Positions 19,160 through 29,176 are shown, numbered from the stretch's first letter. The stretch is DNA of 64,000 nt from Halolamina pelagica (GCF_001307315.1 NZ_LGUC01000001.1:1798001-1862000), one strand, 5' to 3'. Program-made: numbers and translations. The notes: generated by a model not told the origin, from the sequence alone.

Positions 19160-20242
19160 TCAGAGATCGTCGAGAACCTGGCCCAGCTCCGCCAGCGCCG
19201 CCTCGATACGCTCCGGATGTCGTCCGGCAGAGAGCCGGATACCGGCCGGCGACTCGAAGAACCGCCCCGGGACGACGAGTACCCCGGCCTCCAGCGCTGC
19301 CTCGGTGAGCGCGTCGCCGTCGACGCGTTCGTGCTCGACCAGCCCGAACGTACAGCCGTCGGCGATCTCGCCGTCGAGATCGTCCCTGCCGTCGACGAAC
19401 GACGCGAGCAGGTCGTGGTTCCGCCGGAGGTGGGCCCGGGAGTCCGCCACTAGTTCGTCCCGGTGGGCGAAGAAGCGGCGAGCGAGCGCCCGCGACGGCG
19501 CCGCGACCGACGGGACGTACATGAACACCTCCCGAGCCCGGTCAACGAACGACTCATCGGCGATCAGCCAACCGATCTGGAGCCCGCCCAGGCCGTGGAA
19601 CTTGGTGAACGAGCCGGTCGCGATCGTGTTCGGCAGCCCCGCCGCCGTGACACCGCCGAACGCGCCGCCGGATCGGGACTCGGCCGTGTAGGGGCCGTAC
19701 ACTTCGTCGACGAGGAGGCGCGCGTCCGTCTCCGCTACGGCCTCGGCGACAGACGCCAGCCCCTCGCGCGACGTGAGCCGCCCGGTCGGATTGTGCCGGT
19801 TCGTGACAGTAACCAGCGCCGTCTCAGGGGATGTTGCTTCTCCGATCGCGGCCGGAAGCAGCGGGTAGCCCGAACTCGCCGGGCGGTCGAACCGCCGAAC
19901 CTCTCCGCCGACGCCGGCCGGCGTGTGGACTAACGGGTCGTAGCCCGGTCGCTCGACGAGGACCTCGTCACCGTCGGCGAGCGACAGCGCCGTGGCGGCG
20001 GCGAGAAAGTTTGCGTGTGTCGCGCCCGCCGTTACCAGCACCTGGGAGGCGTCGACGCCGTACTCCGCGGCGATGGCGCTCTCGATCGCCGGAGAGTTAG
20101 TCGGGTCGGCGAGCCCTTCGAGCGGCGACGGGACGACCGGCCCCTGTGAGCGATCGGTACGGAGGTCGCTCGATCCGAGGTCGTGTGTCACCGTCTCGGG
20201 CCGGCCGTGGATCCACTCCAGATACGGCATCGGTTCGAACAT
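19160..20242 (-). CDS. PLP-dependent aminotransferase, class I/II
   Basis: A 360-residue fold-type I enzyme. The PLP-binding Lys is K214 in SFTKFHGLGGLQIGW; other class residues are visible: N151 in RHNPTG and D179/Y182 in LLVDEVYGPY. It transfers amino groups between an amino acid and a 2-oxoacid; specificity cannot be told from sequence, although the short arm lengths resemble the aspartate/aromatic subgroup. The start MFEPMPYLEWIHGRPE is supported by coding character from the first residues. It is divergent to nothing, lying just downstream of the DUF123 gene on the same strand (61 bp). Confidence 0.83.
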   Translation of the reverse strand: MFEPMPYLEWIHGRPETVTHDLGSSDLRTDRSQGPVVPSPLEGLADPTNSPAIESAIAAEYGVDASQVLVTAGATHANFLAAATALSLADGDEVLVERPGYDPLVHTPAGVGGEVRRFDRPASSGYPLLPAAIGEATSPETALVTVTNRHNPTGRLTSREGLASVAEAVAETDARLLVDEVYGPYTAESRSGGAFGGVTAAGLPNTIATGSFTKFHGLGGLQIGWLIADESFVDRAREVFMYVPSVAAPSRALARRFFAHRDELVADSRAHLRRNHDLLASFVDGRDDLDGEIADGCTFGLVEHERVDGDALTEAALEAGVLVVPGRFFESPAGIRLSAGRHPERIEAALAELGQVLDDL

Positions 20243-20302
20243 GCGACGAGTCTCTCCGTGGAGCGGCTAAGAGCCACCGGCTCGTCGCCCGCCTTGCCGG
20301 AA

Positions 20303-20709
20303 TCAGCGACGGTGGGCGTCGCGGGCCCGTTGCCTCGCGGCGTCGACGTCCCCGAACCACGCGAGATGGGTCTCGCAGTCGCAGTCAGACGCGCCGAAGC
20401 CGGACACGGGGCCGGCCCCAGCGACTGCGCGACTGTGCACTCGCAGTCCCGGCCCGGCGTCCGCTCGACTGCGACCAGCTCCACGGCCGGGTGACCGCCG
20501 AAGTAGTCGACGTGCCAGTGACGCACGTCGTGCTCGCCGGCAGCGACACGTCGATGGCGGTCTATCCGGGAGAAGCCGCCGCTGCCGAGTGCGCTCCCAC
20601 TGTAACAGTAACCACCGGCTGGGAACCGCTGGGCACCCAGTGCACCGACCTCGATCGTCGTAGCGGTCGGCAGGGAGAACACGAGCGTGTACGTCCCGCC
20701 CTCGGTCAT
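20303..20709 (-). CDS. DUF123 (GIY-YIG-like) protein, one missing base
   Basis: About 135 residues. N-terminal part TYTLVFSLPTATTIEVGALG, then PAGGYCYSGSALGSGGFSRI, HWHVDYF and a C-terminal GFGASDCDCETHLAWF, the set of conserved blocks of DUF123, which is related to GIY-YIG nucleases. The first part and the end are in different frames; one base added in the CCCC run (minus strand) near 20420 joins GPAP to VSGFGASDC. Function of stand-alone DUF123 proteins is not settled; a nuclease role is possible. It is divergent from the DUF1998-type helicase, 75 bp apart. Confidence 0.78.
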
Positions 20710-20784
20710 ACGTGACCGTAGGCACTGCCGCCCAAAAGCGACCTGGACCAGAACCGTCATGGCCCGCGAGCGCCGATCGGGCGC

Positions 20785-23120
20785 GTGCACGACCCGCTCG
20801 ACTGGCTCCGGGAGCGTCCGTACTACCGGGATCAGGTGGCCGCCCATCGGCGCGTCCCGCCTCGCGAGCCGCAGTTCGGGGCGCTCGAGCTCGAACCGCG
20901 CCTCGAGGACGCGCTCGCCGAGCGGGGGATCGAGCGGCCGTTCCGCCACCAGGCCCAGGCGATCCGCGCTGTCCGCGACGGCGACGACGCCGTGATCGCG
21001 ACCGAGACCGCGAGCGGGAAGAGCCTCGCCTACACCGTTCCCGCGTTCGAGAACGCGATGGATCACGGGGGACGAACGCTGTACATCGGTCCGCAGAACG
21101 CGTTGATCGCCGACCAGCTCGAGACGCTCACGGAACTGGCCCGTGGACTCGGCTTCGGCTCCCGGGTCACCGTCGACCAGTACACCGGCCGGCTCTCGGA
21201 ATCCGAGAAGCGCGACGTGCGGAACCGCCGGCCGACGATGCTGCTGTCGAACCCCGACATGGTCCACTACGCGCTCCTCCCCCACGCACACCGGCTCTGG
21301 GAGTGGTTCTTCAGTTCCCTGGAACTGGTGGTGATCGACGAGATTCACAGCTACCGAGGCGTGTTCGGCTCACAGGTCGCGCTCCTGTTGCGCCGACTCA
21401 ACCGGATCTGCGAACGCTACGACGCCGACCCAAACTACGTCTGCTGTTCGGCGACCATCGGCAACCCCGTCGAGCACGCGGCGACCGTCACCGGGCGGGA
21501 CCCGTCCGGGTTCACGCTCGTCGACGACGACGCCTCCGCGACCGGGCCCCGAGACTGGGTGCTCTGGAACCCACCGGAGTACGAGCAGGACCGCGGGACG
21601 GGCCGTCGACGATCCAGTCACACCGAGTCGATGCGCCTGTTTGCGGATCTCGTCGAGGCGGGCGAACAGACGCTCGTCTTCACCCGGAGCCGGCAGACCG
21701 CCGAGCGGTACGCCGAGGAGTCGGCGAAGGAGCTCCGGAGCCGCGGGGCGACAGCGCTCGCGAACCAGATCGGGGCGTATCAGGGCTCGCTCACCGACGA
21801 CCGTCGCCGGGAGCTGGAGTCACAGCTCCACGACGGCGAGCTCCGGGGTGTCTGGAGCACGAACGCGCTCGAACTCGGCGTCGACGTGGGGGGACTGGAC
21901 GCAGTGATCATCGACGGCTACCCGGGCACGCGGATGGCGGCGTTCCAGCAGGCGGGGCGGGCGGGGCGGGGCGAGGAGCCGGCGCTGGTGGTGCTCGTCG
22001 CCGGCGAAGATCAGTTAGACCAGTACCTCATGGGGAGTCCCGAGACGTTCTTCGAGGGAGCCCCCGAGGACGCGATATCGAACCCCGAGAACGACCAGCT
22101 CCTCCCGGGGCACGTTGCCTCGGCAGCAGCCGAGAACTGGCTCTCGCGGGACGACGAACGCCACTTCGGCGAGCCGTTCCCGAATGTCGTCGCCGATCTG
22201 GAAGCCACGGGCGTGCTCGCGCGCCGCGATACCGCACAGGGAGTCCGCTGGACCCACGACGGCGACGAGAGCCCGCAGCACGCCATGAACCTCCGGACGA
22301 TCGACGACCGCGAGGTCGACCTGCGGGACGCCCGTTCGGGCGAGGTGATCGCGTCGCTCTCGTTCTCGGACGCGCTCCGGGACGCCCACCCCGGTGCGAT
22401 CTATCACCACCAGGGCCAGCGCTACGAGGTCGCGGAGTTGGACCTGGATCGGGATACGGCACGGCTCCAGCCGACCTGGGCCGACTACCACACCCGGGTA
22501 CTGACCGAGAAGGACGTAACAGTCCACGAGGACCTGCGGGAGAAACCTCTCTCCGCCCGGCCCGGGACGGCGGTCCGATTCGCGGACGTCTCCGTCACCG
22601 AGCGCGTGACGGGGTTCGAGCGTCGCGATGCCGCCTCGGGCGACACGCTGGGCCGAGAGCTGCTGGATCTCCCGGAGACGACCCTCCGCACGAAGGCGCT
22701 GTACTGGACCGTGCCGGCGGACGTGGAAGGCGAAATGCGCGCGATGGCCGCCGAGGACGGCGATCCGGAGTACGGCTTCAACGGCGGCATCCACGCGGCC
22801 GAACACGGCGTCATCTCCCTGTTCCCGCTGTACCTCCTCTGTGACCGGGGGACATCGGCGGGCTCTCGACGCCGTATCACGCCCACACCGACCAGTCGAC
22901 GGTCTTCGTCTACGACGGCCACCCCGGCGGCGTCGGGCTCGTCAGCCGCGGGTACGACCGGATCGAGGAACTGCTGGCCCGGACGGCCCGACTCATCGAC
23001 GACTGCGACTGCGCCGACGGCTGTCCCGCCTGCGTGCAGTCACCACACTGCGGCAACGCGAACGATCCACTCTCGAAACCCGAGGCGGTGTTCATGCTCG
23101 ATGCGCTGACCGAGGACTGA
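20785..23120 (+). CDS. DEAD/DEAH-box helicase with DUF1998-type Zn domain (MrfA/YprA family), one missing base
   Basis: An SF2 helicase of about 778 residues. Walker A TETASGKS at residues 73-80, DEIH box 185-188, CCSATIGNP as motif III, VWSTNALELGVDVGG and QQAGRAGRG as motifs V and VI, then a family-specific C-terminal region ending with a Cys cluster CDCADGCPACVQSPHCGN that binds zinc in MrfA relatives. MrfA works in repair of mitomycin-type DNA damage in bacteria; a repair role here is inferred. The frame breaks near 22850 (GGGGG run). Start: GTG at 20785, but an ATG at 20759 would be in frame if one G is missing near 20780. Confidence 0.85.
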
Positions 23121-23153
23121 TCGCGCGCCGACCGACGGGGCGGTTTTGCAACG

Positions 23154-23159
23154 CTTAAA
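23154..23159 (+). promoter_or_regulatory. TATA box of grpE
   Basis: CTTAAA lies 25-30 bp upstream of the grpE ATG at 23184. A closely similar box (CTTTAA) precedes dnaK, which suggests the two chaperone genes have separate but alike promoters. Confidence 0.5.
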
Positions 23160-23183
23160 CCCACGGCCGCGCTTCGTTCAGCT

Positions 23184-23834
23184 ATGACCGACGACGCCGA
23201 CGCGGCAGCCGAAGAGCCCACCGATGCCGAGGGGAACGTCGACGCTCGGGACGCCGTCGAGGGACGGGAGCCGGCGGCCGAATCCGAGGCTGACGAGACG
23301 GAGGCGGAACAGGAAGCGAGCGCGGAGGAGGCCCTCGACCGGTCGCTGATCGAGCGCGTCGCCGAGCACGACGAGGACCTGGCTGAGGCGGTCGAAACCG
23401 AGCGAGCCGACTACGAGGAGCGCATCGACGATCTCGAGAGCAAACTGGCCCGGAAGCAAGCCGACTTCCAGAACTTCAAGAAGCGCCAGCAGAAGAAGCT
23501 CGACCAGCAGCGAGCCCGCGCGACGGAGGATCTCGTCGAGCGGCTCCTCCCGGTTCGGGACAACCTCGCCCGCGCGCTGGATCAGGACGGCGACGCCGAC
23601 ATCCGCGAGGGCGTCGAGCAGACGCTCGACGAACTGGACCGCGTCCTCGACGACGAGGGTGTCGAGCGCATCGAACCCGAGGCCGGCGAGGATCCCGACC
23701 CGGAGCGCCACGAGGTGCTGATGCGCGTCGAGAGCGATCGACCCGCCGGCGTCATCGACGAGCTCTACCGCCCCGGCTACGAGATGGGCGAGCGCGTGAT
23801 CCGGACGGCACAGGTCACGGTCAGCCAGGAGTAG
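23184..23834 (+). CDS. grpE: GrpE, nucleotide exchange factor of DnaK
   Basis: A 216-residue protein. The first 60 residues are an acidic disordered lead, then a long coiled coil (residues about 60-115, with RKQADFQNFKKRQQKKLDQQ), the four-helix region VERLLPVRDNLARALD, and the C-terminal beta wing ending VIRTAQVTVSQE. GrpE dimers promote ADP release from DnaK. It heads the chaperone group grpE-dnaK-(proS)-dnaJ. A TATA box before the ATG fits a leaderless transcript. No frame break. Confidence 0.95.
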   Translation: MTDDADAAAEEPTDAEGNVDARDAVEGREPAAESEADETEAEQEASAEEALDRSLIERVAEHDEDLAEAVETERADYEERIDDLESKLARKQADFQNFKKRQQKKLDQQRARATEDLVERLLPVRDNLARALDQDGDADIREGVEQTLDELDRVLDDEGVERIEPEAGEDPDPERHEVLMRVESDRPAGVIDELYRPGYEMGERVIRTAQVTVSQE

Positions 23835-23934
23835 CGGTCGTCGGACGGTTCGGCATAAATCCTTCTCCGTACCCCCTCGCCGGCTGGTAGAACCGCAAGC
23901 GGGCGTTAGGGTCGTCTCCGGGCGCTAAAGCAAC

Positions 23935-23940
23935 CTTTAA
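23935..23940 (+). promoter_or_regulatory. TATA box of dnaK
   Basis: CTTTAA lies 20-25 bp before the ATG at 23960. This shows dnaK can be transcribed independently of grpE despite the 125-bp gap. The in-frame ATG at 23969 is an alternative start. Confidence 0.45.
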
Positions 23941-23959
23941 CCGACTCAACCCGGAAGGT

Positions 23960-25870
23960 ATGACCAAGATGGCGAGCAACAAGATCCTCGGAATTGACCT
24001 GGGGACCACCAACTCCGCGATGGCCGTCATGGAGGGTGGTGACCCAGAGATCATCGTCAACAGCGAAGGCGATCGCACCACGCCCTCCGTGGTCGCGTTC
24101 TCCGACGACGGCGAGCGACTCGTCGGCAAGCCCGCCAAAAACCAGGCGATCCAGAACCCGGAGAACACGATCGCCTCGATCAAGCGCCACATGGGTGAGG
24201 AGGACTACACCGTCGAGGCCGACGGCGAGGAGTACACGCCCGAGCAGATCTCGGCGATGATCCTCCAGAAGCTCAAGCGCGACGCCGAGGAGTACCTCGG
24301 CGACGACGTGGAGAAGGCGGTCATCACGGTCCCCGCCTACTTCAACGACCGACAGCGGCAGGCGACCAAGGACGCCGGCGAGATCGCCGGCTTCGAGGTC
24401 GACCGCATCGTCAACGAGCCGACGGCGGCGTCGATGGCGTACGGCCTCGACGACGACTCCGACCAGACCGTCCTCGTGTACGACCTGGGTGGCGGGACGT
24501 TCGACGTCTCGATCCTCGACCTCGGCGGCGGCGTCTACGAGGTCGTCGCGACCAACGGGGACAACGACCTCGGCGGCGACGACTGGGACGAGGCGCTGAT
24601 GGACCACCTCGCCGACGAGTTCGAGAACGAGCACGGGATCGACCTCCGCGAGGACCGGCAGGCGCTCCAGCGACTCAAGGACGCCGCCGAGGAGGCCAAG
24701 ATCGAGCTCTCGAACAAGAAGGAGACGACGGTCAACCTCCCCTTCATCACCGCGACCGACTCCGGTCCGGTCCACCTCGAGCAGTCGGTCACCCGCGCGA
24801 CGTTCGAGTCGCTGACCGAGGACCTGATCGAGCGCACGGTCGAGCCGACCGAGCAGGCGCTCGAGGACGCCGGCTACAGCAAGAACGATATCGACGAGGT
24901 CATCCTCGTCGGCGGCTCCACCCGGATGCCCCAGGTCCACGACCAGGTCGAGAGCCTGGTCGGCCAGGAGCCCAAGAAGAACGTCAACCCCGACGAGGCG
25001 GTCGCGCTGGGCGCGGCGATCCAGGGCGGCGTGCTCTCGGGCGACGTCGACGACCTCGTGCTGCTCGACGTGACCCCGCTCTCGCTGGGGATCGAGGTCA
25101 AGGGCGGCCTGTTCGAGCGCCTGATCGAGAAGAACACCACCATCCCGACCGAGGAGTCGAAGGTGTTCACCACCGCCGCGGACAACCAGACGTCGGTGCA
25201 GGTCCGGGTGTTCCAGGGCGAGCGTGAGATCGCCGAGGAGAACGAGCTGTTGGGCGAGTTCCAGCTGACCGGCATCCCGCCGGCGCCGGCCGGGACGCCC
25301 CAGATCGAGGTCACGTTCAACATCGACGAGAACGGGATCGTCAACGTCGAGGCCGAGGATCAGGGCTCGGGCAACGCCGAGTCGATCACCATCGAGGGCG
25401 GCGCCGGCCTCTCCGACGAGCAGATCGAGGAGATGCAGCAGGAGGCCGAGCAGCACGCCGAGGAGGACCAGAAGCGCCGCGAACGCATCGAGGCCCGCAA
25501 CGAGGCCGAGGGCGCGATCCAGCGCGCCGAAACCCTGATCGACGAGAACGAGGAGAACGTCGACGACGCGATCGTCGACGACGTGGAGGCCGCGATCGAG
25601 GACGTGGAGGAGACCCTCGAGGACGAGGACGCCACCGCCGAGGAGCTCGAGGAAGTCACCGAAGCGCTCAGCGAGGAACTGCAGGAGATCGGCAAGCAGA
25701 TGTACCAGGAGGAGGCCGCTGCCGGCGGCGCTGGCGGCGCCGGAGCCGCGGGCGCAGGGCCGGGCGGCATGGGTGGCGCCGGCCCCGGCGGCATGGGCGG
25801 CGAGCCCGAGGGCGACGACGAGGAGTACGTCGACGCCGACTTCGAGGACGTCGACGAGGACGAGTCGTAG
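23960..25870 (+). CDS. dnaK: Chaperone DnaK (Hsp70)
   Basis: A 636-residue Hsp70. ATPase-domain signatures [34 protein letters not shown] and [17 protein letters not shown] are present, then the peptide-binding domain beginning [20 protein letters not shown], an acidic helical lid and a Gly/Met-rich linker before the tail [16 protein letters not shown]. Works with DnaJ and GrpE encoded nearby. No internal frame break in 1.9 kb. Odd point: 46 bp after the stop, a 15-bp copy of the tail coding sequence recurs and would continue DESDEE followed by a stop, as if the original end of the gene had been displaced (see spacer entry). Confidence 0.97.
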   Translation: MTKMASNKILGIDLGTTNSAMAVMEGGDPEIIVNSEGDRTTPSVVAFSDDGERLVGKPAKNQAIQNPENTIASIKRHMGEEDYTVEADGEEYTPEQISAMILQKLKRDAEEYLGDDVEKAVITVPAYFNDRQRQATKDAGEIAGFEVDRIVNEPTAASMAYGLDDDSDQTVLVYDLGGGTFDVSILDLGGGVYEVVATNGDNDLGGDDWDEALMDHLADEFENEHGIDLREDRQALQRLKDAAEEAKIELSNKKETTVNLPFITATDSGPVHLEQSVTRATFESLTEDLIERTVEPTEQALEDAGYSKNDIDEVILVGGSTRMPQVHDQVESLVGQEPKKNVNPDEAVALGAAIQGGVLSGDVDDLVLLDVTPLSLGIEVKGGLFERLIEKNTTIPTEESKVFTTAADNQTSVQVRVFQGEREIAEENELLGEFQLTGIPPAPAGTPQIEVTFNIDENGIVNVEAEDQGSGNAESITIEGGAGLSDEQIEEMQQEAEQHAEEDQKRRERIEARNEAEGAIQRAETLIDENEENVDDAIVDDVEAAIEDVEETLEDEDATAEELEEVTEALSEELQEIGKQMYQEEAAAGGAGGAGAAGAGPGGMGGAGPGGMGGEPEGDDEEYVDADFEDVDEDES

Positions 25871-26223
25871 ACTCGTCTCGTCTGCTCACGAGAGCTTCGC
25901 TCTCGTGAACGTCGACGAGGACGAGAGCGACGAGGAGTAACACCGCTCTCGTCGGCTGACGAGCGACTCTCTGACTTTTCGCCGACCGGCGAGAAGCGTA
26001 CGTTCTGAGCTTCTCACTGATTCGCCGGTGTGCGATTGAGACACACTCACAGAGTACGCTTTTCTCTCATGGGGTTGACCACAGTCTCGATGCGTTGCAC
26101 ACGCAGCATCCGTGGGTCACTCACGGCCCGTGGACGCGTTCCGAGACGGTACTGAGACGCGGCTGTTCCTGTCGAGCCTCGCCGCCGGGGTGTCAGCGAC
26201 CGGCGTCGCGACGGTGGTGACCG
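25871..26223 (+). other. 353-bp dnaK-proS spacer: duplicated dnaK tail and two hairpins
   Basis: Holds, in order: a perfect hairpin with arms TCACGAGAGC (25886-25895) and GCTCTCGTGA (25899-25908) around TTC; a 15-bp repeat (25911-25925) of the dnaK end at 25850-25864, followed in frame by codons for SDEE and a stop; and a second hairpin in which GAGAAGC (25991-25997) pairs with GCTTCTC (26009-26015) and CCGGC (25986-25990) with GCCGG (26024-26028). A pyrimidine-rich CGCTTTTCTC at about 26057 may be a promoter element. A 34-codon frame overlaps the proS start. Confidence 0.7.
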
Positions 26224-26234
26224 ATGCGACGTAG
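26130..26234 (+). CDS. Possible 34-residue peptide overlapping the proS start
   Basis: GTG at 26130 opens a frame ending TAG at 26232-26234, inside the first codons of proS (ATG 26224). The peptide has a charged start (VDAFRDGTETR) and a weakly hydrophobic remainder (LFLSSLAAGVSATGVATVV). It has no proline codons. The overlap could give translational coupling. There is no homology I recognise, and chance is a real possibility in GC-rich DNA. Confidence 0.25.
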   Translation: MDAFRDGTETRLFLSSLAAGVSATGVATVVTDAT

Positions 26235-27506
26235 CGACCTGTTCCTGCCCGCCAGCCGCGAGCACCGCGGCGAGTGGACCGGCGCGACGCGGCTGCTGGT
26301 CCGGGCCGGGCTGATACGGGAGTTCGGCAGCGGCCTCTGGGGCTCACGCCCGCGGGCGAGCGGGTCCGGACGAAGCTGGAGCGCCGGATCCACGACGCGA
26401 TGCGGGCGGTCGGCGCCCAGGAGGTCAGCCTCCCCAACCTCCAGTACAGCGAGCGCTGGCGCGAGAGCGGCCGCTGGGGCGCCTTCGAAGGGAGATGTTC
26501 AGCCTCTCGAACCGCGAGGGCCGGGCGATGTGTCTCGCCCCAGCCACGAGGAAGGGGTCGTTCACCTGCTCGACGGCCTCGTTCGCTCCTACGACGACCT
26601 GCCCGTCGTGCTCTACCAGGTCGACGCGAAGTTCCGTGACGACCACGCCCGCGCCGGCCTGCTGCGCTGTAAGGAGTTCACGATGAAGGACGCCTACAGC
26701 GCACACGTCGACGCCGACTCCCTCCGAGAGACCTACCGCGAGATGCGGGCAGCCTACCTCCGACTCTTCGACGACCTCGGGCTGACTGTCGCCGTCTGTG
26801 GCGCGGACAACAGCGTCATGGGCGGAGATCGCTCAGAGGAGTTCGTCGCGCCCGTTGCCGAGGGGAGCTGCCGGCTCACCCACTGCACCGCCGACGGCTG
26901 TCGCTGGGGGTCACCGACGAGGCAACGACGTTCGACGAGTACGCGGCGGGCGAGGACTGTCCCGACTGCGGCGGCCGTCTCGACGCCGACGGCGGCGTCG
27001 AAGTGGGCCACGTCTTCGAACTCGGCACACGCTACGCCGACGCGATGGGGCTGACCGTCGACGACGGCGACGGCGGGTCGGTGACGGTGGAGATGGGGAG
27101 CTACGGCATCGGCGTCTCCCGACTGCTTCAGACCATCGTGATGCAAGGCGCGTGGCAGCGAGACAGCGGCCTCGACTCGCTGCACTGGCCCGCCACCGAC
27201 TGGGGCTCGGTCGCCCCCTACCGCGCCGCGGTGGTTCCCATCGGTGACGACGACGTGGTTCGAGAGGCTGCAACAGGTGTTCACGACGCCATCGGCGCCG
27301 ACTGCCTCCTGTTCGACGACGACGGCCAATCGGTCGGCGAGCGGTTCGCCGAGAGCGAGCTACTGGGGATCCCCGCGAAGGTCGTCGTGGGCAACCACTA
27401 CCGCGAGACCGGCGACGTGGAGATCGAACACCGGAACGGCGAGAGCCGGTCGGTCGCTCCCGAGCGCGTGGCCGACGCCGTCGAGCGGTTCGCGGCGGGC
27501 GACTGA
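26224..27506 (+). CDS. proS: Prolyl-tRNA synthetase, bacterial type without editing domain, four missing bases
   Basis: Charges tRNA-Pro. The start MRRSDLFLPASREHRGEWTG and blocks LLVRAGLIREFGSGLWGLTP, RDDHARAGLLRCKEFTMKDA, MGGDRSEEF and VGHVFELGTRYADAMG, VEMGSYGIGVSRLLQTIV follow bacterial ProRS (class II motifs 2 and 3), not the archaeal/eukaryal type usual in archaea. Between motifs 2 and 3, where most bacterial enzymes carry an editing insert of about 180 residues, there is only a short Cys-containing link (HCTADGCRWG, CPDCGG). C-terminal anticodon domain follows. Frame breaks near 26343, 26492, 26540 and 26908 are each cured by one base in G or C runs, giving about 428 residues. Sits between dnaK and dnaJ. 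Confidence 0.82.
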
Positions 27507-27603
27507 ACGGCGTGGGCCGGACGCGACTCGCGCCCAGCGGGGGCGCGGGGACGCCGGAAGCCACGCGATTCAAATACGCCGAGCCAGTTATCCCCGATAA
27601 CGA

Positions 27604-28776
27604 ATGAGCGAGGACTTCTACGAGGTACTGGGGGTCTCCCGGGACGCCGACGAGGACGAGATCCAACAGGCGTTCCGCCAGAAGGCTTCCGAGTACCACC
27701 CCGACGTGAGCGACGACCCCGACGCGGAGGAGAAGTTCCGCAAGGCGAAGAAAGCCAAGGAGGTGCTCACCGACGAGGAGAAGCGCCAAGCGTACGACCA
27801 GATGGGCCACGAGCGCTTCGAACAGGCCGAGAAGCGCGGCGGCTTCGACCAGGGCGCCGGTGGCGCCGGCGGGATGGGCGGCGGCCCGTTCGGCGGCGGG
27901 ATGGGCGGCGGCGGCGGTGGCGGCTTCGAGGACATCTTCGAGCAGTTCTTCGGCGGCGGTCGCGGCGGCGGCCGCGGCGGTGGCGGCAACCGTCCCCAGC
28001 AGGGTCGGGATATCCGCACCGGCATGTCGATCACGCTCGAAGAGGCCTACGAGGGCGTCAGCAAGGAGTTCACGATCGAGCGCCCCGAGGAGTGTCCGGA
28101 CTGCGGCGGCGCCGGCCACCCCGAGGACGCCGACGTGGAGACCTGTCCGGAGTGTAACGGCCAGGGGCAGGTCACGCAGGTCCAGCAGACGCCGCTGGGT
28201 CGCGTCCAGCAGACCCAGACCTGTCGGCGCTGTGGCGGCGAGGGCGAACTGTACTCCGAGGAGTGTTCGACCTGCGGCGGCGACGGCGTCGTCCGGCAGG
28301 AGGCCACCCTCCAGGTCGACGTACCCGCCGGGATCCAGAGCGGCCAGAGCCTCCGGATGGAGCGTGAGGGCGCCCCCGGGGAGAACGGCGGCCCGAAGGG
28401 CGACCTGCTGATCGAGGTCGAGGTCGAGGACCACCCCGAGTTCGAGCGCGACGGCGCTGACCTGCAGCACCGCCACGCCATCTCGTTCCCGCAGGCGACG
28501 TTCGGTGCGACCGTCGAGGTGCCGACGCTCGACGGCCCTGTCGAACTCGACATCCCCGCCGGCACGCAGTCCGGCGAGCGGTTCCGACTCCGCGACAAGG
28601 GGATGCCCCGGCTGCGCGGCCGCGGCCAGGGGGATCTCTACGTCGACGTGCAGATCGTCACCCCCGACAGCCTCAACAAGGAGCAGCGCGAGGCGCTCGA
28701 ACAGTTCGCGGAGGCCGGCGGCGAGGAGGTCGACGTGGATCGCGGCTTCTTCGAGAAGCTGCGGAACTCGCTCTGA
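27604..28776 (+). CDS. dnaJ: Chaperone DnaJ (Hsp40), type I
   Basis: A 390-residue co-chaperone. J domain at residues 1-70 with HPD at 32-34, a Gly/Phe/Met-rich linker (GGMGGGPFGGGMGGGG), then four zinc motifs CPDCGGAG, CPECNGQG, CRRCGGEG and CSTCGGDG, and two C-terminal substrate domains. Stimulates the DnaK ATPase and delivers substrates. A TATA-like TTCAAATA about 30 bp before the ATG suggests separate transcription from the upstream proS. The frame is intact. Confidence 0.96.
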   Translation: MSEDFYEVLGVSRDADEDEIQQAFRQKASEYHPDVSDDPDAEEKFRKAKKAKEVLTDEEKRQAYDQMGHERFEQAEKRGGFDQGAGGAGGMGGGPFGGGMGGGGGGGFEDIFEQFFGGGRGGGRGGGGNRPQQGRDIRTGMSITLEEAYEGVSKEFTIERPEECPDCGGAGHPEDADVETCPECNGQGQVTQVQQTPLGRVQQTQTCRRCGGEGELYSEECSTCGGDGVVRQEATLQVDVPAGIQSGQSLRMEREGAPGENGGPKGDLLIEVEVEDHPEFERDGADLQHRHAISFPQATFGATVEVPTLDGPVELDIPAGTQSGERFRLRDKGMPRLRGRGQGDLYVDVQIVTPDSLNKEQREALEQFAEAGGEEVDVDRGFFEKLRNSL

Positions 28777-28856
28777 GACGGCGCGCTGGCTGACGGGAAC
28801 TGGGGGGCGCGTCTGCCCCTCGATTTTTGCCGCTGGCGACCTATTGGGCGGCCGTA

Positions 28857-29176
28857 ATGAGTCACGACACCGCGGCCTACGACGACGTGGAACCGAAAGC
28901 GCCCGGGATGTACTTCCTCCGGGACGCGCTCGACTGTGAGGACCTCGGCGTCACCGTCGTCGAGGCCGACGCCGGCTGGGAGGGGATGGAGCACGACCAC
29001 GAGAGCGACGGGCAGGAGGAGGTGTACCTCCTGCTCGATGGGTCGGCGAAGCTCACCGTCGAGGACGGGACAGTCGACCTCGATCCGGGTGACGCCGTGC
29101 GCGTCGACGCCGGCGACTCCCGGATGCTCCTGTTCGACGAAGACGACTCCCGAATGGTGATCGCCGGCGCCCCTGA
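28857..29176 (+). CDS. Cupin-domain protein, one missing base at the end
   Basis: A single-domain cupin of about 106 residues: metal-ligand motif EHDHESDGQEEVYLLLDGSA (His, His, Glu ligands) and second motif LDPGDAVRVDAGDSRMLLF. The frame would run on into the next gene, but one C added to the run at 29170-29173 gives the natural ending VIAGAP and stop at 29174-29176, as is common in haloarchaeal cupins. Role unknown; small cupins include sugar isomerases and dioxygenases, and stand-alone sensors. Start MSHDTAAYDDVEP at 28857. Confidence 0.75.

Noticed and set aside
23906..25456. A minus-strand frame of about 516 codons opposite dnaK
   Set aside because: Antisense of dnaK, Leu/Val/Asp/Arg-rich without motifs. 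Long antisense frames facing dnaK are a known artefact.
26224..27506. proS as a pseudogene
   Set aside because: Four breaks, but each is one missing base in a G/C run and the restored protein keeps all motifs; the same error type hits essential genes nearby.
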